Assembly: GCF_943181415.1 (NCBI RefSeq)
Contig: NZ_CALPBZ010000001.1
Coordinates: forward strand, 1,544,347-1,608,346
From: Microbacterium sp. Marseille-Q6648
Lineage (GTDB): Bacteria; Actinomycetota; Actinomycetes; Actinomycetales; Microbacteriaceae
Length of the DNA stretch: 64,000 nt
Direction of reading: 5' to 3'
Below the pieces are notes generated by a model. It worked only from the letters and a program-made list of their open reading frames with translations, was not told the origin of the DNA and ran no database searches. The first letter of the stretch is position 1. Every line of letters begins with the position of its first letter. Made by a program: the position numbers and the translations under genes. Of this stretch, positions 36,226 to 44,377 are shown in pieces.

Positions 36226-36369
36226 CGTCCAGATCACGTGATCTCGCCGAGCGCACACGTCACGCGCGGGCGTGACGGGTGCACTCGGTCACATCACGTG
36301 ATCTCGCCGAGCGCACACGTCACGCGCGGGCGTGACGGGTGCACTCGGTCACATCACGTGATCTGGACG
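36226..36369. repeat. Interrupted palindrome carrying two identical 60-bp units
   Basis: Terminal 17-bp inverted repeats CGTCCAGATCACGTGAT (36226-36242) and ATCACGTGATCTGGACG (36353-36369) enclose two exact 60-bp direct repeats (36241-36300, 36301-36360). Each unit ends in ATCACGTG and has an internal hairpin CGTCACGC-GCGG-GCGTGACG inside a longer imperfect stem. Removing both units would restore a perfect 24-bp palindrome, which would suit a bidirectional terminator between the convergent YhgE and 51-residue genes. It resembles a REP/MITE-like insertion with 8-bp target duplication; that is inference. Confidence 0.85.
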
Positions 36370-36379
36370 GGAGTTGAGG

Positions 36380-36535
36380 TCACCTGGGGTCGGGTTCGGC
36401 GTCGGATCCGGGGGCGGGGTTCGTCCCGGCCTCGGCGGCGTCCTCGCGGACCTCGTCGGTGAGCGCGTCGGTGGGCGGGCCGTCGTCGGGGCGCGCGTCG
36501 TCGGAATGACGGGAGTGGGGCGTGGTGTCGCTCAT
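36380..36535 (-). CDS. Small acidic hypothetical protein
   Basis: A 51-residue, strongly acidic, Asp/Pro-rich protein (SDDARPDDGPPTDALTDEVRED...) predicted to be disordered. The ATG at 36535 is chosen because AAAGGAG lies five bases upstream. The promoter region contains TGTCAACCCCG (36597-36587 on the coding strand) and a weak -10 AAGAGT 27 bases after TGTCAAC, a layout repeated at 56279. Function unknown. Confidence 0.65.
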   Translation of the reverse strand: MSDTTPHSRHSDDARPDDGPPTDALTDEVREDAAEAGTNPAPGSDAEPDPR

Positions 36536-36563
36536 GGGAGCTCCTTTCGACACCGCCACTCTT

Positions 36564-36597
36564 CCGGCGACCGGCCCTCCCGCCAACGGGGTTGACA
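36564..36597 (-). promoter_or_regulatory. TGTCAACCCCG element with downstream -10
   Basis: TGTCAACCCCG (36597-36587, minus strand) is followed, 27 bases after TGTCAAC, by the -10-like hexamer AAGAGT. An 11-base identical element with the same spacing precedes the membrane protein gene at 56120. The spacing is too long for a plain -35, so this may be an activator site. Confidence 0.45.
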
Positions 36598-36602
36598 GCG
36601 CG

Positions 36603-37637
36603 TCAGCTGAGCCCGGAGTAGGCGTGCAGGCCCTTGAAGAACATGTTCACGATCGTGAAGTTGAACAGGACCGCGGTGAACCCGATGATCGACAGCCACG
36701 CCGAACGCGCGCCGCGCCAGCCGCGTGTCGCGCGCGCGTGGATGTACCCGGCGTACAGCACCCAGATGACGAAGGTCCAGACTTCCTTGGTGTCGAAGCC
36801 CCAGTAGCGGCCCCAGGCGTCGTTGGCCCAGATGGACCCGGCGATGAGGGTGAAGGTCCAGAAGATGAAGCCGATGATCGCGAAGCGGTACGCCAGCGAC
36901 TCGAGGGCGTCGGCGTCCGGCAGGGTGCGCAGGAAGCGCGGCCCGGTCGAGGTGCGCCCGGTCGGCGTGGGGTCGGATGCCGCTTCAGCGAGCATCCGGC
37001 GCTCACGGCGCGCCTGCATCAACTGAAGCACGGAAAGCCCGAACGCCAGCGCGAACAGCGCCGTGGCGAGCGAGGCGACGAAGACGTGGATGACCAGCCA
37101 CACGCTCTTGAGCGGATCGGCGAGCGGCACCACCTCGACGTAGAACCCCAGCGTCGCGCCGCCGAGGAGCAGCACCGTCAGGCCGGTGATGAAGGAGCCG
37201 AGGAAGCGCAGGTCGGAGCGGAAGAGCACCGCCAGGTAGACCGCGACGATGAGCATCGTGCCGGTGAGGGCGAACTCGTACATGTTCGACCACGGCACGC
37301 GCTCGGCGGCGATGCCGCGGGTGACGTCGCCGGCCACGTGGAAGCCGAAGCCCAGCACCGTCAGCGCGGTGCCGATGCGCGCCCACACCAGTCGCGGGCG
37401 GTCGTCGCGCGGCGAGGTGGTCCCGACGCCGGCGTCGCGCCCGCCCGCCGCAGCGGATGAGCCCACCGTCGCGCCGACGAGCTCGCGCTCGCGGACCACC
37501 CGCTGGTCGGCTGCGACGGCACCCCGACGGGCGAGGTCGACGGCGTACGCGACGAACGCGAGCGCGTAGATCGCGATCGCCGTCCACACGAGCAGCACCG
37601 ACACGGTGTCGAGGGTCATCGGAGCGGTTTCGGGCAT
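36603..37637 (-). CDS. ccsB: Cytochrome c biogenesis protein CcsB/ResC
   Basis: A 344-residue integral membrane protein of cytochrome c maturation system II, which with ResB carries heme to the outside and joins it to apocytochrome c. The heme-handling WWD-type block reads GSIWANDAWGRYWGFDTKEVW, with flanking His residues and about eight TM helices. The ATG is six bases after TAAACT, which overlaps the resB stop, so it may have its own promoter within the operon. Confidence 0.94.
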   Translation of the reverse strand: MPETAPMTLDTVSVLLVWTAIAIYALAFVAYAVDLARRGAVAADQRVVRERELVGATVGSSAAAGGRDAGVGTTSPRDDRPRLVWARIGTALTVLGFGFHVAGDVTRGIAAERVPWSNMYEFALTGTMLIVAVYLAVLFRSDLRFLGSFITGLTVLLLGGATLGFYVEVVPLADPLKSVWLVIHVFVASLATALFALAFGLSVLQLMQARRERRMLAEAASDPTPTGRTSTGPRFLRTLPDADALESLAYRFAIIGFIFWTFTLIAGSIWANDAWGRYWGFDTKEVWTFVIWVLYAGYIHARATRGWRGARSAWLSIIGFTAVLFNFTIVNMFFKGLHAYSGLS

Positions 37638-37641
37638 GGGT

Positions 37642-39435
37642 TCAGTTTACGTCGCGGCCCTGCGGCCGGTCCTCGTCGCCGACGCCCGCGTGACCCTCGC
37701 CCGCGCCCGCGTGACCCTCGCCGGCGCCCTCGCCGTGGCGACGCGCGAACTGCTCGACGGCGTCATCCAGCGTCGGGTCCTCGCCGCGGGCGAGCCCCGC
37801 GTACTCGATCCGCACGGCGTTCCCGTCGGCGGTCGCCTTGACCCACATGCGACGGCGCGGCACGAACAGCGCCGCGAGCAGCCCCGCCGTCGCCAGCATC
37901 GCGAACACGAGCACCCAGACGGCGGCCGCGTCGCGGTGGATGGACAGCGACACATACCGCTTCACGGCATCCTCGTAGCCCTGCGCGCCCTCGGGCGACT
38001 CGTCCTCGAAGGTGATGGTGCCGAAACCGCCCGGAAGGTCGAGCGTGTCCCCTGGGGCCAGCTGCAGGGAGTCGACGTCGGTGTCGCCTCCGCTCAGTCG
38101 CGTCATTCCCGTGGGGTCGAGCGTGTACACCGACCGGGGGGTGCCGTCGTCGATGCCGAGATCGCCGGAGTACACGTCGAGCGAGAGCACCGGCAGGATC
38201 AGGTCGGGGTAGGACGAGGTGAAGGCGCCGGTGGTCAGCTGCGCCTGCGTGGGATAGAAGAACCCGACGATCCCGAGCTGGTCCGCGAGCCCGTCGGGCA
38301 CCTTGACCACACCGAGCGAGGTCATGTTGCTGTCCTGGGGCAGGAACGGCACCGACTCCGAGAACACGACCTCGCCCTCGGGGTCGCGGATGGTGATGGT
38401 CGGCGCGTAGCCGTTGCCCATGAGGTAGATCCGGTCTCCGGCGAGCTCGAGCGGGTGGTTGACCCGCACCTCTCCCTGCTGCGGCTGCTCACCCGCACGC
38501 TGCGTGGTGAGGTGCGCGACGAAGTCGCCGGCCTGACCGGCCCCCTGTTCCCCCAGCGGCACGTAGCTGACCGAGAACTCGTCGAGGGTGAGCGCATAGG
38601 GCTCGAGCTCTTCCTCGTCGACGAAGCGGCCGGGATTGAACGAGGAATAGTCGAGCATCGCGTTGACGAACGTGCGCCCCTCGATGATGACGCTCTGGCC
38701 GGTGTAGGTCAGTCCCCCGCCGATGCCGACCGCCAGCAGCACGCCGACGAGCGCGCCGTGGAAGACGAGGTTCCCGGTCTCGCGCAGGTAGCCGCGCTCG
38801 GCCGACACCGAGAAAGCGCCGCGGCCGTCGTAGCGCTCCACGCGGTAGCCGGCTCTTCGCAGCTGCGCCTGCGCCCGATCCACGGCGGCGGCTGCGGCAT
38901 CCGTCGCGTCGTCTTCGGATGCCGCGACCACGGTCGTCGTCCGGTAGGCGGACAGGCGCTCCAGACGTGCGGGTGTGCGGGGCGGCCGCGCGCGCAGCGC
39001 CTTGTAGTGGTGGGTGGTGCGCGGGATCACGCATCCGATGAGCGAGATGAACAGCAGGATGTAGATCGCCGAGAACCACGGGGACGTGTACACGTCGAAC
39101 AGGCTCAGCCCGTCGAGCACCGGGGCGAGGTCGGGGTTGTCGGCGTAGTACTGCGTGACGCCGTTGGGGTCGGCGCTGCGCTGCGGCACGAGCGAGCCGG
39201 GCACCGCGGCGATCGCCAGCAGCAGCAGGAGGACGAGCGCGGTGCGCATCGAGGTCAGCTGACGCCACCCCCACCGCAGCCACCCCACGACCCCGAGCGC
39301 GGGCTGGACGATGTCGGCCTGGGCGTCGGCGTGGTCGGACGGGCGCAGCGGCTCGGCGGCGCGCTCGGCGGCGTTGTCGGCGGCCCTGTCGACGGCCCTG
39401 TCGGCGGCCGTGGCGTCAGAGCGGGAGCGGGACAC
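37642..39435 (-). CDS. resB: Cytochrome c biogenesis protein ResB
   Basis: A 597-residue protein with three N-terminal TM helices, a large extracytoplasmic domain and a C-terminal TM helix (AAVWVLVFAMLATAGLLAALF), the ResB/Ccs1 layout. Recognisable blocks are MRTALVLLLLLAIAAVPGSLVPQR, an NLVFHGALVGVLLAVGIGG-like helix and SYVPLGEQG. The first 60 residues are an Ala/Asp/Arg-rich cytoplasmic extension. The GTG at 39435 overlaps ccdA by 20 bases and has AGGGGG upstream. Confidence 0.92.
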   Translation of the reverse strand: MSRSRSDATAADRAVDRAADNAAERAAEPLRPSDHADAQADIVQPALGVVGWLRWGWRQLTSMRTALVLLLLLAIAAVPGSLVPQRSADPNGVTQYYADNPDLAPVLDGLSLFDVYTSPWFSAIYILLFISLIGCVIPRTTHHYKALRARPPRTPARLERLSAYRTTTVVAASEDDATDAAAAAVDRAQAQLRRAGYRVERYDGRGAFSVSAERGYLRETGNLVFHGALVGVLLAVGIGGGLTYTGQSVIIEGRTFVNAMLDYSSFNPGRFVDEEELEPYALTLDEFSVSYVPLGEQGAGQAGDFVAHLTTQRAGEQPQQGEVRVNHPLELAGDRIYLMGNGYAPTITIRDPEGEVVFSESVPFLPQDSNMTSLGVVKVPDGLADQLGIVGFFYPTQAQLTTGAFTSSYPDLILPVLSLDVYSGDLGIDDGTPRSVYTLDPTGMTRLSGGDTDVDSLQLAPGDTLDLPGGFGTITFEDESPEGAQGYEDAVKRYVSLSIHRDAAAVWVLVFAMLATAGLLAALFVPRRRMWVKATADGNAVRIEYAGLARGEDPTLDDAVEQFARRHGEGAGEGHAGAGEGHAGVGDEDRPQGRDVN

Positions 39436-40171
39436 TGGCGAACACCCCCTGCAGCTGGGACATGATCGCGGTCCAGACACCGGTCACCATGAGCAGGCCG
39501 AGAAGGATCAGCACGACGCCTCCGACGATGTTGACGACACGGATATGCCGCCGGAGGAATCCGACCGAGCGGGTTGCCCAGCCGAATCCGAGCGTGAGCA
39601 GCACGAACGGGATCCCGAGGCCCAGCGAGTACGCCAGACCGAGGAGTGCGCCGCGGCCGGCCGAGCCCTGATCGAACGACATGCCCAGGATCACCGCGAG
39701 CGTGGGACCGATGCAGGGCGTCCACCCGATGCCGAGCGCGACGCCGAGCAGCGGTGCGCCGACGAGGCCCAGGTTGCCGCGCACCTGTGGGCGCATCGTG
39801 CGCTGCGCCAGACCGAACACGCCGATGAAGACGAGCCCCATGATGATGATCACGACGCCCAGCACCCGGGTGATCGGGTCGGCGTACTCGATCAGGAAGC
39901 GCCCCAGGGTTCCGCCGAGCATCGCCACGCTCATGAAGACGAGTGTGAAGCCGGCGATGAACAGCAGCACGCCCAGCAGCAGACGCGTCCGCCCCGGGTT
40001 CGCGCGCGCGGCACGGGAGGATCCGCCGCCGACGGCTCCGCCGATGAACCCGAGATAGCCGGGCACCAGCGGCAGGACGCATGGCGACAGGAACGAGATG
40101 AGCCCGGCGAGAACGGCGATCGGGACGGCGATCAGCAGCGAACCGCCGGCGACGGCATCCGCGGGATTCAC
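39416..40171 (-). CDS. ccdA: Cytochrome c biogenesis protein CcdA
   Basis: A 251-residue six-TM thiol-disulfide carrier that moves reducing power across the membrane to ResA. The two redox Cys are in the blocks FLSPCVLPLVPGYLGFIGG and GWTPCIGPTLAVIL. The GTG at 40171 overlaps the ResA stop by four bases (GTGA), so translation is coupled. Confidence 0.94.
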   Translation of the reverse strand: MNPADAVAGGSLLIAVPIAVLAGLISFLSPCVLPLVPGYLGFIGGAVGGGSSRAARANPGRTRLLLGVLLFIAGFTLVFMSVAMLGGTLGRFLIEYADPITRVLGVVIIIMGLVFIGVFGLAQRTMRPQVRGNLGLVGAPLLGVALGIGWTPCIGPTLAVILGMSFDQGSAGRGALLGLAYSLGLGIPFVLLTLGFGWATRSVGFLRRHIRVVNIVGGVVLILLGLLMVTGVWTAIMSQLQGVFASVPLPL

Positions 40172-40794
40172 GAGCCGTCCAGGGCGTCGTCCACGAGCGT
40201 CGTGAGGATCGACGCCTCGCTCAGCTGGCCGATCACGCGAGCGGCGACCCGTCCCTCGGCGTCGAGCACGAGCGTGGTGGGCACGGCGTTGAGGGGCGTC
40301 TGCTCGGCGAAGGCGAGCTTGATCGACCCGTCCTCGGTCGCGAGGGCACTCGGGTAGGTCACGCCGTACGTGTCGGCGAAAGCGAGCGAGGCGTCGGCGC
40401 CGTCGTACAGGTTGACCCCGAAGAAGGTGACGTCCTCGCCCTCGTACTCGGCGTGGGCGGCTTCGAGCTCGGGCGCCTCGACGCGGCACGGAGCGCACGC
40501 GGCGTACCAGAAGTTGACCACGACGACGTCGCCGGCGACATCGTCGCTGGTGATCGTGCCGCCGCTGTCGAGGACTCCCTCGAACTCGACCGGCTCGCCG
40601 CGCTCGGCCTCGGGGATCTCGACGACGCGGAACCCGTCCGCGGCGATGAATCCCTTGTTGTCGCCGGCGCGGTACTGCTCGGCGAGGGGGTCGTTGGTGC
40701 AGGCCGCGAGCGCCGCGGTGAGCCCGAGCGCCACGACGGCGGATGCCGCGGCCCGCAGTCCGGCGCGTCGCGGTCGGTCGTGGGTGGTGGTCAT
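40168..40794 (-). CDS. resA: Thioredoxin-like lipoprotein, ResA/TlpA family
   Basis: A 208-residue extracytoplasmic thiol reductase. A signal helix ends in the lipobox LAAC, anchoring it to the membrane. The thioredoxin active site is FWYAACAPCRVEAPEL (CAPC), and a cis-Pro loop VPTTLVLD follows. It reduces apocytochrome c cysteines before heme attachment. The ATG overlaps the upstream phosphatase stop (ATGA). Confidence 0.93.
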   Translation of the reverse strand: MTTTHDRPRRAGLRAAASAVVALGLTAALAACTNDPLAEQYRAGDNKGFIAADGFRVVEIPEAERGEPVEFEGVLDSGGTITSDDVAGDVVVVNFWYAACAPCRVEAPELEAAHAEYEGEDVTFFGVNLYDGADASLAFADTYGVTYPSALATEDGSIKLAFAEQTPLNAVPTTLVLDAEGRVAARVIGQLSEASILTTLVDDALDGS

Positions 40795-41420
40795 ACTGCT
40801 CCGACGTCGACGGAGCCGGAGGTCGAGGCCGGCTCGGCGTAGCTGCGCTCGGCCCAGGTGCCGTCGCGCATCTCGAAGGTGGTCACGCTCGAGAGCGCAC
40901 AGCGGCGCTCCCGCGGGTCGTGGCGGGAGGGCAGACCGGCGACGGCGAGATGGGTGACCCAGATCGGCAGCTGGTGCGAGACGATCACGACGTCGCCGGA
41001 ATCCGCGGACTCCCAGGCGTCCGTCATCGCGTGGTTCATCCGGCCGATGACGTCCGCGTACGCCTCGCCCCAGCTGGGGAGGGCCGGCTTGCGCAGATGG
41101 CGCCAGTTCCACGGATTGGCGAGGGCCCGCACCATCCGGCGTCCCTCGAAGACGTTCGTCGGCTCGATCACGCGGTCATCGATGACCGGCGTCAGGCCGA
41201 AGATCTCGGCGAACGGCTCGGCCGACTCCTGGGCGCGTTCGAGCGGAGAGCACACCAGCGCGGTGACGGGGCGATCGAGCCCCTTCACGTACTCGGCGGC
41301 CTCACGTGCCATCCGGCGTCCGGCGTCGCTCAGCGAGAAGCCGGGAAGTCGCCCGTAGAGAACGCGGTGGGGATTGTGGACCTCCCCATGGCGCACGAGA
41401 TGGAGGCGTTCGGCGGGCAC
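40791..41420 (-). CDS. Histidine phosphatase family protein
   Basis: A 209-residue phosphoglycerate-mutase-like phosphatase. The catalytic block LHLVRHGEVHNP has the nucleophile His at residue 11; the second block VIVSHQLPIWV supplies the other His. It opens the cytochrome c maturation operon, as a homologue does in mycobacteria (from memory, Rv0525), but no role in that process is proven. The GTG is six bases after TAGACT (41432-41427). Confidence 0.9.
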   Translation of the reverse strand: MPAERLHLVRHGEVHNPHRVLYGRLPGFSLSDAGRRMAREAAEYVKGLDRPVTALVCSPLERAQESAEPFAEIFGLTPVIDDRVIEPTNVFEGRRMVRALANPWNWRHLRKPALPSWGEAYADVIGRMNHAMTDAWESADSGDVVIVSHQLPIWVTHLAVAGLPSRHDPRERRCALSSVTTFEMRDGTWAERSYAEPASTSGSVDVGAV

Positions 41421-41462
41421 GCCACCAGTCTATGGCGGGCGGTTCTGTGGACAGGCTGAGCG

Positions 41463-42170
41463 TCAGTCCGCGCGCGTGGGAGCGAGCTCGCGGTCGTCCT
41501 CGTCCTCGCCCGCGCCGCTGCGGCGATCGCGGGCGGTTGCGACGAGGGTGCGGGTGCGGGCCCACACGAACCAGGCGACGCCGATCACGACGGCGGCGAT
41601 GACGGCGTACTGCAGGGCGTCTGCGTACGGCTCCACCATCGGCCACGCTTCGCCGAGCAGGAACCCGGCCATCACGAAGATCGTGTTCCAGATGAGGCTG
41701 CCGGCGGTGGTGAGGAGTCCGAAACGCCACAGCGGCATGCGCGTCACGCCCGCGGGGATCGAGATGAGGCTGCGGAAGATCGGGATCATGCGGCCGAAGA
41801 ACACCGCCTTGCCGCCGTGCTTGACGAACCAGTCCACGGTGCGGTCGATGTCTTCGGGATGCAGCAGCGGCACGACGGAGGCGATGCGGCGCAACCGCTC
41901 GACACCGAACCAGGCGCCGATCGCGTAGAGCAGGAACGCCCCGACGACCGATCCGGCCGTCGTCCACGCCAGCGCCTCGAACAGCGTGAACGAGCCGCGG
42001 CTGGCGGCGAGCCCGGCCATCGGCAGCACGACTTCGCTGGGAAGCGGGGGGAAGAGGTTCTCGAGCGCGATGGCGATGCCGGCCCCGGGGGCGCCGACGA
42101 CGTCCATGAGGGACACCGTCCAGTCCATGATGGCGCCGAGCCAGGAGCTGTCGTTCGCGTGAGCAGTCAT
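41463..42170 (-). CDS. DedA family membrane protein
   Basis: A 235-residue DedA/SNARE-associated protein with about five TM helices. Family blocks are ENLFPPLPSEVVLPMAG, GSVVGAFLLYAIGAWFG and FFGRMIPIFRSLISIPAGVTRMP, the last with the conserved Arg pair and Gly-Val. DedA proteins are phospholipid scramblase-like transporters. The ATG at 42170 is preferred over the GTG at 42179 because TATCGT lies seven bases upstream of it. Confidence 0.93.
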   Translation of the reverse strand: MTAHANDSSWLGAIMDWTVSLMDVVGAPGAGIAIALENLFPPLPSEVVLPMAGLAASRGSFTLFEALAWTTAGSVVGAFLLYAIGAWFGVERLRRIASVVPLLHPEDIDRTVDWFVKHGGKAVFFGRMIPIFRSLISIPAGVTRMPLWRFGLLTTAGSLIWNTIFVMAGFLLGEAWPMVEPYADALQYAVIAAVVIGVAWFVWARTRTLVATARDRRSGAGEDEDDRELAPTRAD

Positions 42171-42268
42171 CGCGGCCACGATAGGGCAGGCAGGTTACAG
42201 AAACCTGTGCCGCCACGTTGCGGGCGCCTGTGAATCGCCTCCGAGGCGCACACGTAGACTTGGGCCCC

Positions 42269-43609
42269 GTGAGTGAACGCGTTCTCGTCAAGCAGCTTCA
42301 GGACCTCGCCGACGGCCCGGTCTCCGTCTCGGGATGGGTCGAAACGGTCCGCGACCAGAAGAAGGTGCAGTTCGTCATCCTGCGGGACGAGTCCGGTGCG
42401 GTGCAGCTGGTCAATCCGGCAACCCGGCCGTCCGAGGACGGCGCCGAGCAGGACACCGCGGCCCTCGCCCTCACCGAGACCATCTCGGGCCTCACCCACG
42501 GCACGTTCCTGACGGTGACCGGTGTGCTCAAGCACGACGAGCGGGTGAAGCTGGGCGGCGTCGAGGTCAAGATCGCGTCGCTCGACATCGCCGCCGTCGC
42601 CCTCCCCGAGACCCCCATCGCCGCAGACAGCGGCATGGACAAGCGCATGGACTGGCGCTTCCTCGACCTGCGGCAGCGCCGGAACAACCTGATCTTCCGC
42701 GTGCAGACGACGCTCGAGCACGCCATGCGCACGTACTGGATCGAGCGCGACTACATCGAGGTGCACTCCCCCAAGCTCATGGCCTCGGCATCCGAATCGA
42801 ACGCCGAGCTGTTCTCGCTGGAGTACTTCGACGACCAGACCGCCTACCTGGCGCAGAGCCCGCAGTTCTTCAAGCAGATGGCCCAGGTCGCGGGATTCGG
42901 CAAGATCTTCGAGATCGCCCCCGCCTTCCGCGCCGACCCCTCGTTCACGAGCCGGCACGCCACTGAGTTCACCTCGATCGACGCCGAGATCAGCTGGATC
43001 GACTCCCACGAGGACGTCGCCTCGATGCAGGAGGAACTGCTCGCGACGGCGATCCAGGCGGTCAAGGACAAGCACGGCGCCGAGATCGAGGAGCTGTTCG
43101 GCTTCGAGGTCGTCGTCCCCGCGGTGCCGTTCCCGCGCATCCCCCTGGCCGAGGCTCGCGAGATCGTCGCGGCCCGCGGCTATGACATCCCCCGCACCGA
43201 CGGCGACCTCGATCCCGAGGGCGAGCGGCAGATCGCGGCCCACGTGGAGGAGACCTACGGGCACCAGTTCGTCTTCATCACCGACTATCACCCGGAGATC
43301 CGGGCGTTCTACCACATGCGCGACGAGCAGACCGGGCTCACCAAGAGCTACGACCTGCTGTTCAAGGGCGTCGAGATCACCACGGGCGCGCAGCGCGAGC
43401 ACCGGGTGGATGTGCTCATCGAGCAGGCGAAGGAGAAGGGCCTCGAGCCGGAGCACCTCGACTTCTACTTCGACTTCTTCCGCTACGGCGCCCCGCCTCA
43501 CGGCGGCTTCGGCATGGGCCTCGCCCGGGTGCTGATGCTGCTGCTCGGCGAGTCGTCGATCCGCGAGGTCACCTACCTCTTCCGCGGGCCCACGCGCCTG
43601 GCGCCCTGA
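42269..43609 (+). CDS. aspS: Aspartate--tRNA ligase, archaeal/non-discriminating type
   Basis: A 446-residue class II aminoacyl-tRNA synthetase. The OB-fold (residues 15-110) has VSGWVETVRDQKKVQFVILRD. Motif 2 is FEIAPAFRADPSFTSRHATEFTSID and motif 3 GFGMGLARVLMLLLGESSIREV, ending LFRGPTRLAP. The overall length and QSPQFFKQM loop match the short archaeal-type AspRS rather than the 590-residue bacterial AspRS or LysRS, suggesting that tRNA-Asn may be charged with Asp for amidation. The GTG is eight bases after TAGACT. Confidence 0.88.
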   Translation: MSERVLVKQLQDLADGPVSVSGWVETVRDQKKVQFVILRDESGAVQLVNPATRPSEDGAEQDTAALALTETISGLTHGTFLTVTGVLKHDERVKLGGVEVKIASLDIAAVALPETPIAADSGMDKRMDWRFLDLRQRRNNLIFRVQTTLEHAMRTYWIERDYIEVHSPKLMASASESNAELFSLEYFDDQTAYLAQSPQFFKQMAQVAGFGKIFEIAPAFRADPSFTSRHATEFTSIDAEISWIDSHEDVASMQEELLATAIQAVKDKHGAEIEELFGFEVVVPAVPFPRIPLAEAREIVAARGYDIPRTDGDLDPEGERQIAAHVEETYGHQFVFITDYHPEIRAFYHMRDEQTGLTKSYDLLFKGVEITTGAQREHRVDVLIEQAKEKGLEPEHLDFYFDFFRYGAPPHGGFGMGLARVLMLLLGESSIREVTYLFRGPTRLAP

Positions 43610-43613
43610 CGGG

Positions 43614-43868
43614 TCAGCGCGCGGCCTGCAGGGCTTCGCGCAGGCGGTCGGCCGACACGCGCCAGTGCGCGTGCAGGTCGCCGTCGATGAGGACCACCGG
43701 GATCTTCTCCCACCACCGCGCGTAGAGCTCCGGGTCGTCGAGGATCGACCGCTCCTGCACATCGACGGCGTCCTCGGGGAGATCGGCGACCACGGTCTCG
43801 ACGATCTCGCGAGCGACGTCGCAGAGGTGGCAGCCGTCCTTGCCGATGAGGGTGATGGTCGTGCTCAC
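43614..43868 (-). CDS. Glutaredoxin-like (DUF836) protein
   Basis: An 84-residue thioredoxin-fold protein with the redox motif GCHLC at residues 13-17 and a cis-Pro segment KIPVVLIDGD. It is likely a small thiol-disulfide oxidoreductase; partners unknown. The GTG lies six bases after TAGGAT (43880-43875). It is convergent with aspS, four bases away. Confidence 0.88.
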   Translation of the reverse strand: MSTTITLIGKDGCHLCDVAREIVETVVADLPEDAVDVQERSILDDPELYARWWEKIPVVLIDGDLHAHWRVSADRLREALQAAR

Positions 43869-43920
43869 CCCTGCATCCTAGATCGGGGTGCGCCGGGGCG
43901 GATCCGCCCCGGAAACACGA

Positions 43921-43956
43921 AGCGCCCCCGTCGACCGTTATTCGGTCGGGGGCGCT
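43921..43956 (-). terminator. Hairpin terminator after the bS22 gene
   Basis: AGCGCCCCC pairs with GGGGGCGCT across an inner GACCG/CGGTC stem and a TTATT loop, with a three-base bulge. It begins 17 bases past the bS22 stop in the direction of transcription and would also stop weak opposite transcripts. Confidence 0.75.
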
Positions 43957-43972
43957 AGGTGTCGTTCGCCGC

Positions 43973-44071
43973 TTACTTCTTGTTGCGGCGCTGGTGGCGA
44001 GTCTTGCGAAGCAGCTTGCGGTGCTTCTTCTTCGCCATGCGCTTGCGGCGCTTCTTGATGACTGAACCCAC
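43973..44071 (-). CDS. Small ribosomal protein bS22 (AURKAIP1/COX24 domain)
   Basis: A 32-residue, extremely basic protein starting MGSVIKKRRKRMAKKKHRK and ending in RRNKK. It matches the tiny actinobacterial 30S protein bS22, which binds rRNA near the decoding region. A GTGAGG Shine-Dalgarno precedes the GTG, and a TAGACT -10 (44158-44153) lies upstream, overlapping the end of the HTH gene. Short genes like this are often missed. Confidence 0.93.
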   Translation of the reverse strand: MGSVIKKRRKRMAKKKHRKLLRKTRHQRRNKK

Positions 44072-44155
44072 GGAAAACCTCACTACTGTCAGGGGTCTGG
44101 ACGCGTCTCGTGCGCGACCGGGATCGGGCAGATGCGAAAAATGCCTCGGGACAGT

Positions 44156-44347
44156 CTAGCCGACGTCGGCGATGGGCCGTTGCAGGGCCTCGGTGACGGC
44201 GGATTCGGGCACACGGTAGCTCCGTCCGAAACGGACGGCGGGCAGCTCGCCGGAGTGCACCAGTCGATAGACCGTCATCTTCGACACGCGCATCAGCTCC
44301 GCGACTTCGGCGACGGTCAGGAAGCGCACGTCAGGCAGCTCCGCCAT
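44156..44347 (-). CDS. BldC/excisionase-type helix-turn-helix protein
   Basis: A 63-residue MerR-like HTH protein: RFLTVAEVAELMRVSKMTVYRLVHSGELPAVRFGRSYRVPESAV. In actinobacteria a homologue of this size sits beside bS22 (from memory, Rv0500A next to Rv0500B), so it is a backbone DNA-binding protein rather than a phage excisionase. The ATG at 44347 has GAAGGGA upstream, and a good promoter (TTTACA-18-TAGAGT) lies at 44407-44378. Confidence 0.92.
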   Translation of the reverse strand: MAELPDVRFLTVAEVAELMRVSKMTVYRLVHSGELPAVRFGRSYRVPESAVTEALQRPIADVG

Positions 44348-44377
44348 GTCAATCCCTTCCCCAGAGGTAGTGAGCAC

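Noticed and set aside
36238-36462. Plus-strand frame with a 20-residue repeat across the 60-bp units
   Set aside because: The repeat length is a multiple of three, so any frame repeats. There is no ribosome site, and the sequence is better explained as structured non-coding DNA.
42269-43609. Annotation as lysyl-tRNA synthetase
   Set aside because: Motif 2 and the C-terminal LFRGPTRLAP block fit AspRS, and the QSPQFFKQM loop is of the archaeal AspRS type.
44156-44347. Phage excisionase
   Set aside because: No integrase, att site or phage gene is near. The gene sits in the conserved bS22 neighbourhood.
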